From positions 1 through 64,000 of the forward strand of contig JAIQDT010007353.1 in the NCBI GenBank assembly GCA_021521415.1: 64,000 nucleotides of DNA. Reading direction: 5' to 3'. This DNA is from Bidens hawaiensis (Eukaryota > Streptophyta > Magnoliopsida > Asterales > Asteraceae). The notes beneath the pieces were generated by a model that made no database searches, was not told the origin of the DNA, and was given only the letters and a program-made list of their open reading frames with translations. Below, one piece after another: positions 55,981 to 64,000 of this stretch; the first letter of the stretch is position 1, and each line of letters begins with the position of its first letter. The translations under genes and the position numbers were made by a program.

Positions 55981-56340
55981 GCAAATGAAGAGGCAAGTTA
56001 TAGAGGTTTAGCTTAGAGAGGTTTTACACTTGAGGTTTAGTTCAATTGCATTTGAAATACGTTTGTTTATACTTTATAAACATGAGCTGTGTTTTAAATA
56101 TGTTCCTTTCTTTTACTTTTAAAAAGTCAACCTGTCATTGTTAGTTTTTTTTAAATGCCGAAGTTGCCCTGCAGTATGTGTGGTTTTTGATTTGTACTTG
56201 CAAATTGTTGACGAAAGTGTGCACAAATTATATGTAACAAGTCGCAAGACTTTTATGTAAATCAACTTTTGACTATTGAAAGTCAAATAATAGATTCTTA
56301 TAAATCTTAAACAATGTACCATACAATTTTTTTTCGAGAG
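55981..56340. other. AT-rich spacer, nothing recognised
   Basis: No repeat, coding frame or LTR end found. Confidence 0.5.
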
Positions 56341-56415
56341 TATTGATTAACTAACTTGGAAAACGAGTGCCGCGTTGTAATTATCGTCGTCGCCACATCG
56401 CGTGGGTTTTTACTA

Positions 56416-56449
<34 letters not shown>

Positions 56450-56517
56450 TTATAAACAAAACCGGAAAATTTCAAAATGAGCCGGGTTTTCGGGTTTGAA
56501 AAGTAACGAATGTTACA
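56341..56517 (-). repeat. Gypsy LTR start fragment
   Basis: The minus strand reads TGTAACATTCGTTACTTTTC from 56517, preceded by CCTAAAAGTTGTAAATAC and GGGACGAAATT, the chromovirus polypurine-tract context also seen in gypsy A and C2. The lower edge is uncertain and includes a (GT)n(TA)n tract at 56414-56449. Confidence 0.5.
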
Positions 56518-57384
56518 GTATTTACAACTTTTAGGAATTTCGTCCCGAAATTAAAATAAAAATAAAATTTTAAAAGAAAACAACTAGTACAAGGAGTTGT
56601 TAAAAGTTTATCAATTTCATATATACACAATTAAATAAAAACAATAGCGTCAATCTTTGAATGGCCAAAAGAAGCCACAAATGGAAAAAATATGACAAAG
56701 ACACTTATATATAGGATGTACCAGCGGCGTATCCACCATGCCCTTATCATACTGCATTTGTCCCGTCTTTCAAAATCATTCCAGGTTTGAGTTATTGCAC
56801 ACAACCGTACTTATTATGTCTTTCATGCGAGGACTTGGATAATTACGTGTCGACCCATAATTACCTTTATCATCGGATGGTCGACATAATCCGTCCCGTT
56901 GTGTGGGTTTTAAGACAAAATAAATTCTTATATGAAAACTTTTTAATAAAGAACAATAAGCTATAAGGATTAAAAATAAAAAATATATATAAACAAGTTC
57001 TTGAGGTCAAGGATGAGTGAAAATGTTAGGTCAAAGTGAAACCGTTGAAGTTTAACAAAATAAACGATGTTATTGAAGTTTAAACGAAATAAGCGAGATT
57101 CTTATAGTAACGTAAGATAGTAAAAATAATAAATAACAACTTTAAGGTCATGAACATCAATGTACTTAAACGAAACATTGGATTCGAGAACAACAGAGTA
57201 AATAAATGTGGCATAGAGCCAATAAAATATAAACACATAAGTCGATAAAGCATTGGGTTTAAGAATAAGATAGATACATGAAAACTATTAGAATAGAGTA
57301 AGTTCTTGGAGTCAATGACTCGTTAAACAAATGAAAATTCTTAATAAAGAAACTATCAATGGGAATAAGGGCAACATTGAGATT
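56518..57384. other. AT-rich DNA, possible degraded gypsy 3' region
   Basis: Only the tract next to 56517 is recognisable. The rest has no coding potential that I can identify. Confidence 0.4.
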
Positions 57385-57525
57385 GAAACTTCGAGATCGA
57401 AGTAAAACATTGGTATCATATTGATGAAACATTGAGATCAAAACAAATAATCGAAACTTTAAGATCAAAGTAAAACATTGGTCAAACTAATGAAACATTG
57501 AGATCAAGACTAACAAATGATTCGA
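57385..57525. repeat. 68-bp imperfect tandem repeat
   Basis: GAAACTTCGAGATCGAAGTA at 57385 and GAAACTTTAAGATCAAAGTA at 57453 begin two homologous units that both contain GATGAAACATTGAGATCAA-like sequence. Confidence 0.75.
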
Positions 57526-57852
57526 ATGAAACATTGTGCAGAAATAGAACCAAGAAAAATAGCCAAAACAATTCGAGTAAAAATAATAACTCAATATATA
57601 CGTGTTCATAGTCTCAATTTCCATTAAAGGTTTACGTTTATAGGAGATTGGTTATGGGCCGAGATACTGAAATAACAAAAGTAAAGGGATTCAATAATGC
57701 AACTATGAACGAAAATAACTCAATAATCAACAAATAACAAACCCAACATAAACTTCGTAAACAACCCTCGAAAAGATTATATACATAAAATTATTCCAAT
57801 TATGACCAAATATATATATAAATATATTTATATACATGAAGAAGAAAGAAGG

Positions 57853-57968
57853 GAACAAAATGTAACTTGCGATACTTGTCTACTCAAAGATGGGTGAAAG
57901 AGGGTGAGGGGACAAAATGTAACTTGCGATACTTGTCTACTCAAAGATGGGTGAAAGAGGGTGAGGTG
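57853..57968. repeat. 58-bp tandem duplication
   Basis: Two nearly identical units around TGTAACTTGCGATACTTGTC (57861 and 57919). The high identity suggests a recent event. Confidence 0.92.
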
Positions 57969-57999
57969 ACTGTTTTAGACACTGATTAGGATCTTATAT

Positions 58000-58379
58000 T
58001 GTTACACCTTATGTCTCAAGGTGCGGAATACAATGAGAATGAGCATCATACAAGTAACTTTAAGCACATACTTCATTGATAATATCAAATGATTACAAGA
58101 TATGACAATTTAGGAACTTTCTCTCTCTAGCCTCTCTCTCTAGCATATGACATGAATGACCAAAAGTCTACCTAATCACGTGTAAGTCCCCTATTTATAG
58201 GAAACACATGAAAGCTTACTTGGTGTGTGTATCTTATACGGCATATATGTTATGCACCGCGTAACATATGCAGACCTCAAGGACTTATGCGCTATCACAA
58301 ACACATACATATACATATGACATTTAAAACCCTATACAATCAAAACTAAGACCCTAGCAATAGACATTATGCCCTTACA
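58000..58379 (-). repeat. 3' LTR of element F (380 bp)
   Basis: The minus strand starts TGTAAGGGCATAATG and ends AAGGTGTAACA, with TG/CA ends and a polypurine tract immediately before it (AAGGGGGAGTT at 58380-58390). Confidence 0.78.
58191..58200 (-). promoter_or_regulatory. TATA box in element F LTR
   Basis: Minus strand CTATAAATAG at a position about 180 bp into the LTR. Confidence 0.6.
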
Positions 58380-58494
58380 AACTCCCCCTTGGATGTTACT
58401 AGGTCGTGATCTTCAGTCTTCACTCTTTCATCCTAAACACTTTTTCCCTGTACTCCCTCCTCATGTCTTCCCATGAACGTTTGGTTGAGAGCTT

Positions 58495-58944
58495 CTAATT
58501 AGTGGGAATTGATACCCCAACACCTTTGTATTGGTATTTCTTCAACGAAGCTATTCTGATATTTACCTTTATCTCTTGTTCATGCTCTTTCTCCTTTTGC
58601 TCTTCCTCTTCACCTATTTTAAACCACTTGCTTTTCCAAAGTTCACCAGAATGAATCTTATATTTATGACAGATTCTCACCACTTTCTGGTATTGCGCAG
58701 CAGATGCCTGATGCTTTTCACGAGACACTTGTATCTTGCATTTGTATAACGTCTCTATGTCTTTCTCTGAGCAATTCACCAACCACGTTGGGTCTATAAC
58801 ATCAATCACATCCCACAATCCATCTTTATTCAGCACAATCTGAGCCTCTCCTCGATTCTCATCATAGTACCACCATCTGAAATATACGTGAAAGTCTTGT
58901 TCCATTGGGTACATAGTAATAATCTTCAATAGGAGGACACCCAA
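58495..58944 (-). CDS. 3'-terminal ORF of element F with Trp-Trp-Tyr-Tyr motif
   Basis: The open frame spans 59001-58495, but only from about 58944 does it belong to element F. It includes FHVYFRWWYYDENRGEAQIV, then VIDVIDPTWLVNCSEKDIETL, QYQKVVRICHKYKIHSGELW and a Glu/Lys-rich tail, ending in YKGVGVSIPTN about 100 bases before the polypurine tract. It resembles a C-terminal module (strand, Asp, DL-helix) in the env-position ORF of copia B. No enzyme motif. It could bind nucleic acid or protein; unknown. The N-terminus is lost at the Athila join. Confidence 0.55.
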   Translation of the reverse strand: MGVLLLKIITMYPMEQDFHVYFRWWYYDENRGEAQIVLNKDGLWDVIDVIDPTWLVNCSEKDIETLYKCKIQVSREKHQASAAQYQKVVRICHKYKIHSGELWKSKWFKIGEEEEQKEKEHEQEIKVNIRIASLKKYQYKGVGVSIPTN

Positions 58945-58945
58945 T

Positions 58946-60190
58946 TTCTTGAGAAATACGATCCTTCGGCTAAGGATGCTCGTTTGCTTAACCAGATTCA
59001 TTCTTTTCAGATGGAGGACACCGAGAGTTTCTACGAGGCATGGGAGCGTTTTAAGAATCTGTTAGCGTTGTGCCCGAACCACAGCTTGCAAGATTGGGCG
59101 GTTGTCAAGAAGTTCTATAATGGAGTGACGTACGCGACGCAGAATATGCTCGACACGGCTGCGGGAGGAAATTTGTTGACGACGAAGGACACGGAAGAGT
59201 GCATCGCTTTGTTTAACAGGTTAGCTATGAGTGGATACCAGAGACCACCCGCCAGAGGAGGTAAGACCGTCGATTCCATATCACGAGGCATACATTCGGT
59301 GGACATGAGCACCGCACTTATGGCACAGGTGGAGGCGTTGGCGAAGATCGTGAAGGACTTGCAGACGAAGAACAGGCTGTGCGAGATATGCAGAGGAGGG
59401 CATGATACCGTTCAGTGCCCAGTCAGTTCTCAGGAGGAGGCCATAGACTTCATAGGAAATCCGAACCGAAATCCAAAATCTTTCAATTCTTATAATTAGG
59501 GATGGAGAAGCAATCAGAACTCCAACTGGAGGAGCGGCAACCAGTCCGGTTTTCAGCAGCGTCAGAGTTTGTTTCAGGATGCGGGTGAAGCGGTGAGCAG
59601 TGAAGAGAAGAAGCCCACCTTAGAGGAGATGATTTCACAGCAGATACAGATGCTATCCCTGCTCATGACACGAGAGGATTCCCGTTATAAAGAAACCCAG
59701 GAGAAATTCCGTGAGCACGAAACCTTCTTGAAAAATCAAGGAGCATCGATTCAGAATCTAGAGCGGCAGATGGGGGAGATAGCTAGTCGTTTAAATGAGA
59801 GGCCGCCGGGTACACTTCCGAGCAACACCAAGCAAAACCCGAGAGGATTCGTGAAGGCTGTGATGACGAGGAGCGGTGCAGGGGCACAAGATGAGCCCGT
59901 GATTCAGGAGAGGTCCAGACAAGGAGTTATCGAGAAACCTGCAGTCGATGGAGAGGAGCAGGTGGATGAGGAGATTCAGATGGAGTCTTCGCCGGCCTAG
60001 GTGCATCAGAGAAGCAGCCCAGGGAGTTCAGCACAGGCCGAGAGACAGCAATTACCGAGCGAGCCACCGAGAGTCTACAAACCGAGATTGCCATACCCCG
60101 GGAGACTCCATAGAGATAGAGATAAGGAGCAGAACTCCAAATTCCTTGATCTTTTGAAGCAGCTTTACCTTAATATTCCATTCCTTTAGG
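58946..60190 (+). pseudogene. Athila gag
   Basis: It begins mid-domain (FLEKYDPSAKDARLLNQIHS, then ESFYEAWERFKNLLALCPNH, VVKKFYNGV). The zinc knuckle reads CEICRGGHDTVQC, shortened from CX2CX4HX4C. A coiled-coil (59569-59800; NLERQMGEIASRLNER) and the segment KFLDLLKQLYLNIPF precede protease. TAG stops at 59497, 59998 and 60187 interrupt one continuing frame, and a single-base shift follows near 60195. Confidence 0.87.
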
Positions 60191-60202
60191 CTACTGAATC
60201 AG

Positions 60203-60856
60203 ATGCCTAAACATGCGAAGTTCCTTAAGGATATTCTCTCGAATAAGGAGAAGTTAGCTGAGGTCGCTTCCATCCCTTTGAGTGCTAGTTGTTCTGCTGT
60301 CTTACAGAGGAAGTTACCAGAAAAGATGGCCGATCCAGGGAGTTTCACAATTCCCTGCATCTTGAGTGATGATACGGTGATTCATGCGCTGGCCGACCTT
60401 GGGGCCAGTATTAATCTTATGCCGTATTCCGTGTACAGGAGGCTGCACTTAGGCGAATCGAGGCCTACCAGGATGAGTATCCAGCTTGTTGATCGTTCTG
60501 TGAAGTATCCGCGTGGGATTGTTGAGAACATGCTCGTTCGCATTGGTAAGTTTATCTTCCCGGTGGACTTCGTTAATCTTGATATGAACGAGGATGATAA
60601 TGTTCCACTCATTCTGGGCAGACCTTTTCTGGCCACCGCACATGCGTTGATCGACGTTCGGGAAGGCAAACTGATCCTTCGAGTCGGGGATGAGAACGTC
60701 ACGTTTGACGTTCGAAAGTCACCTAAGCATCCCAAATCGGCTGATGACTCCCTATACTTCATTGATATGATCATGACTCATGTGGGGGAGTTTTCTAGTA
60801 ACCTCTATGGAGGCTCCGCCTCAGACACACAGATTTTAGATAGGGAGCTTCCATAG
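60203..60856 (+). pseudogene. Athila protease
   Basis: An open run of 217 residues: MPKHAKFLKDILSNKEKLAE, then a retropepsin with ADLGASINLMPYSVYRRLHL (catalytic D-x-G-A in the Athila form DLGAS), FPVDFVNLDMNEDDNVPLIL, GRPFLATAHALIDVREGKL. The domain itself is intact. A TAG at 60854 interrupts a frame that runs on for another 60 residues. Confidence 0.9.
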
Positions 60857-61303
60857 GTTGAGATGGTTGCCTTGACAGAACACCCCCCTGATGCTGACAT
60901 TGAGTCGTCTTCCTTTGATTCTGAGTTATCTACCAGTGATCATCGAGTTCATCAGTTGTATGAGTTGGAGGAGTTACGTGACCATACTTACGCGCATTCA
61001 TATCGTTATAAGCAGCAGGTGAAGGAACTACAGGATCGTAAGTTGAAGGGTATTTAGCAGTTTAAGTGTGGGGATTTGGTCTTATGGTATAATTCCTGAT
61101 TGAGGCTATTCCCGGGAAAGGTGAGGTCCCGTTGGTTAGGTCCGTTTATGATTACTGAGGTTTTCCCGGATGGCACTGTTGAGATAAAGGATAAAGGAGG
61201 GACGTTTATGGTGAACGGTGATAGACTGATGCACTACATTGGCGAGCCGTTGACTGATCAAATGGTCAAGGTATTCTACCTTGACTCGTTCTCCGAGACG
61301 TAG
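60857..61303 (+). pseudogene. Protease-integrase tail junction of Athila
   Basis: Linker residues up to about 60945, then LYELEELRDHTYAHSYRYKQ, which belongs near the end of integrase, followed by LFPGKVRSRWLGPFMITEVF and EIKDKGGTFMVNGDRLMHYI, the integrase C-terminal domain. RT, RNase H and the D-D-E core are skipped. TAG and TGA stops lie at 61057 and 61097. Confidence 0.85.
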
Positions 61304-62837
61304 ACGTGTGGATGCATCACTCGGGAGACTGCCCGAGTTGTAGAGTTTGTACTTCTTTTACTTGTGTGTGCTATCTGTTTTATTTGTTTTGTCTATTTCA
61401 GGATGTTCCAAGATGAAACCGCTCGCACACAATCTCCATTCGAGTCGGTTGATTTAAGGGGTGTTCCATTATTGAAAAAAAAATTATAAAATCCAAAAAC
61501 ACAAAAATATATTTATTTCTTTAAGTTTTTGTTTTCCGTATTGTGCGCCGCTACATTCGAGCAATTTTGAGTTTTTGCAGGTTATATTATGCGCAAGGTA
61601 GCTATGGTGGTGTTTTGGAACAGGTTCTCCCGAGGTTGCGACCGCGAATGAAATGCTATACGGTCGTTTGGATACTACTCAGCTGTTGAAGATTCTGCAC
61701 ACAAACCAGGGGAGTAACTCATTCTTTGTTTTTATTCTTGTATATTATCTTTTTATTTTATTTTATTTTATTTCTTTTCCTTGTACTCATCGAGGACGAT
61801 TTCGTTCTAAGTGTGGGGATGGGGTTTATTTTACTTAGTTGTAGGAAAATTTTTGAAAAATAAAAAATAAAAATTAAATAATAAAAAAATTAAATAAAAA
61901 AAAATTGAAAAATTTTGAAAAAATAGTCCCTTGAATTTTTTTTCTCTACGTTAAACAGGAGATGATATTATTACCGAGTAGCGGTTATTTTATAACTTCT
62001 TGGTGGTTTCAAAAATATATATATAATAAATAAGAACAGTGCCCATTAGACCCGCACGTAATGTATGGCAACCGAATAGTTTAGACTCAGTAATCGATGT
62101 GTCGGTAGGCTCAGCCTTTGAGAATGAATGGGCGGTTTGGTTGTTGACCTAATTGAACCTCTTAAATGGCCTGACTTTAGTGGGAAACATCTTAGGGGTT
62201 TTGTTTGTTTAACTAAGCTCGTGACAGGACTGGAATGAAAAGCCGAGTCATACTCAAGCCTCGAGTCACATGATCGTCTGTATTTTAGTTGTTTTGTCTT
62301 TTGTATTTGTTTCTATTCATGCAAAGCCATGTACTATGAGTATTCAAAAAAAATGCAAAAAGCCAAAAGGCAGAAAAAAAAATAAAAATAAAAGAGATGC
62401 ATTTCTAATTGCGTGCACGTGAAAGAGAGCTAGAGTGTATAGTTTGTATATGAGTCAAAATGTATTAATCATGTGGCAAAAGGTTTAAGTCAAGTTGGGG
62501 TGGCTCGGCCAGGTAAAACCATAATGGAAATTGGTGAGGTGACAGCAGGGCCTTTAGGTGTGGGTTCCACTTAGTCATACAAATTAATGAAATTGCCACG
62601 CCTTATTTGCCTCAGTAAGTATTAGGGGCATGGGTTTAAAGTGGACAGCAATACCAGCAATCGACCTGATCTAACTTATTAGATGAAAGTTGGAAGAAAT
62701 ATTTGGGTAACGGGTCACTTTTTCTAATACTTTAAAAAAAATAAATAAATAAAACCAAGAGTTGTCAGTTGAACTCGGAAATGATCCTGTGTAGTATTCT
62801 TTTTCAGGGACGAAAAAGTCTTAAGTATGGGGATATT
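61304..62837 (+). other. Athila 3' non-coding region and polypurine tracts
   Basis: No env-like frame remains. The region has an A-rich stretch (61841-61935), an internal purine run TAAGTGTGGGGATGGGG (61809-61825), and the terminal tract AAGTATGGGGATATT (62823-62837) abutting the LTR. Athila elements often have a long 3' region here, sometimes with an env-like ORF. Confidence 0.6.
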
Positions 62838-64000
62838 TGATGTGTTGTAAAACACACGTATTTTTCGCACCTTTTATCTTTGTATTATATTATATTTTAT
62901 GTGTGTGTACTTGATTTATATAGGTTTTACATAGTTTTAATAATCATGTAGGTTTTGGGTTACAAGGAAGAGAAACCGGGACTTTTCGAGGAGCTTACGA
63001 GCATTATACGCATACGATTCCAAGACAAAGCTCAAAGCCCGGCCCGATTACATGTTATACAAGCCCATTACTTACAATATTATAACATAAAAGAAAAAAT
63101 TAGAAAAACCCTAGAAAATAATAAGTTCCGATCGGAACTATTGCAGAAGGAAAAAAAAAGAAAAAGCTAAGGTTCTTGACGGCTAAGGAAGAAGAAGAAG
63201 GTTAGAAGCAAGTGTCGGCCACGTTTCACATCAGTTCTGACAGCCAAGTGCAGCCCCGGAAGCTCTTATATCCTTTCATTCATAACATTGTTCATCAACT
63301 ATAATTTTCTTGTTCAATTGCTTAGTAGTTTTGCAATTACTTTGAAGATTGAATTGTTTATGATATTTGTTGAACAATTGAATGCTTGAATTGATGTTTG
63401 AGATGAGTTATATGATGTTTTTATTAAGTGTTCATGGCTGTCTAATTATGATTCTCGGCTAATCTTGTTAGTTCTACCTAGGGATGATGTTAATTGTTAG
63501 GTTTTGATAGGTTTTATGGATTGTTTGATTGATAGACGTATATTGTTATTGTAAAGTTTGATTTAGACATAAAATAGGTTGTGTTTAAGGGCTGGAATTT
63601 TTGGTGATTCATTGCATAAACCCCGTGTGTCGGTTGATTAGTTTTGTATTGATTGATCGGTGCATTGTTTGATTATAGACTTTATGTTTATGGTTTGTTT
63701 GCGGTAGGTACCACCGTAGGGTTTTGTTGCATGATTATTGGATTAAGTACAGCGGTTAGACACCTTCTTTGAGACCGAGAGGTGATAAGAAGTTAGGGTT
63801 GTCTCATTGCCTTTGCATGCTAGAATAAGGATTGCGCGAGAGCGAGTTCGTTTCTTGTCAGGTTTAGGTGTTTTGAGCGACTAGTTGATCTATTTTGGGT
63901 GAAGTTGAATTGTTCCTCTATCCTTGGTTGTGAAGTATTCATTGCCATTAGGGTCAAGTGTTGGTGAGACCGAGAGGTGAGTCAACATTAGAACACGTTA
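62838..64000 (+). repeat. Athila 3' LTR, partial (runs off window)
   Basis: It starts TGATGTGTTGTAAAACACAC right after the polypurine tract. The first bases form a small hairpin (TGTGTT, loop GTAA, AACACA at 62841-62856). Short frames inside are not genes. Confidence 0.8.

Larger units (their letters stand above)
58000..58944 (-). mobile_element. 3' end of copia-like element F
   Basis: A 380-bp LTR, polypurine tract and one ORF. Everything upstream on the minus strand is replaced by Athila sequence at about 58945. Assignment to copia rests on the short LTR and on similarity of the ORF to the env-position protein of copia B (inference). Confidence 0.6.
58945..64000 (+). mobile_element. Athila-type gypsy element, pol mostly deleted
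   Basis: Gag (N-terminus missing), protease, integrase C-terminal tail, long non-coding 3' region, polypurine tract and start of the 3' LTR. The protease DLGASINLMP and the gag sequence are typical of Athila. RT, RNase H and the integrase core are absent between protease and integrase tail. The element continues past the window end. Confidence 0.85.

Noticed and set aside
62955..63170. A 71-residue frame near the right edge
   Set aside because: It lies inside the Athila LTR and shows no domain.

Overview
This window is nuclear plant DNA made almost entirely of nested, broken LTR retrotransposons. I see no intact host gene, rRNA gene, functional tRNA gene or CRISPR array. Plant origin follows from Ty3/gypsy chromovirus, Athila and Ty1/copia (SIRE-like and Ale-like) proteins, initiator-Met-tRNA primer-binding sites (TGGTATCAGAGC), Y-patch-like promoters and plant splice signals. 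An Asteraceae source is my best inference. It rests on two protein types I associate with that family: an acidic ORF ahead of gag in a gypsy element, and a long acidic ORF behind pol in a copia element. No database was searched.

Layout. 1-10064: gypsy A (minus), with a partial 3' LTR, broken gag-pol, an acidic pre-gag ORF and a complete 3.06-kb LTR. Another piece of the same internal region (10065-10460) lies beyond that LTR, so the array reads LTR-internal-LTR-internal. 10461-17882: 5' half of SIRE-like copia A (minus), holding a solo gypsy LTR (13235-14985) with TTCTT target duplications. 17883-20399: AT-rich relic, probably a decayed LTR, with a tRNA-like block and TA arrays. 20400-25757: gypsy C1 (plus), its gag split by a 1.1-kb insertion that carries GC palindromes. 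25758-36127: 3' half of a SIRE-like copia (B, minus), with RT-RNase H, a long env-position ORF that has its own gene-like promoter and intron, and a 3' LTR. 36128-39266: gypsy C2 (plus), integrase and 3' LTR. 39267-40595: truncated gypsy LTR (minus). 40596-43196: 5' half of a copia (C, minus). 43197-52780: gypsy D (plus), whose 5' LTR contains a perfect 3037-bp solo LTR of gypsy A with AAAAG duplications. 52781-55980: Ale-like copia E (minus). 55981-57999: AT-rich DNA with short tandem repeats. 58000-58944: 3' end of copia F (minus). 58945-64000: Athila-type element (plus), reduced to gag, protease, an integrase tail and a 3' LTR.

How it fits together. LTR boundaries and target duplications give an order of events. 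Copia B and C are in the right order and orientation to be two halves of one element that landed in gypsy C1. Gypsy D then entered the copia gag, and a gypsy A copy entered gypsy D's LTR and collapsed to a solo LTR, giving four nesting levels. Deletions with abrupt chimeric joins account for the missing halves. Most reading frames are closed by scattered stops, often TAG or TGA, and by frameshifts. The points that most deserve a second look are the internal transcription unit of copia B, the TGCTCGA motif shared by its two promoters, paired hairpins directly after the primer-binding sites of three gypsy lineages, and the pol-less Athila element.
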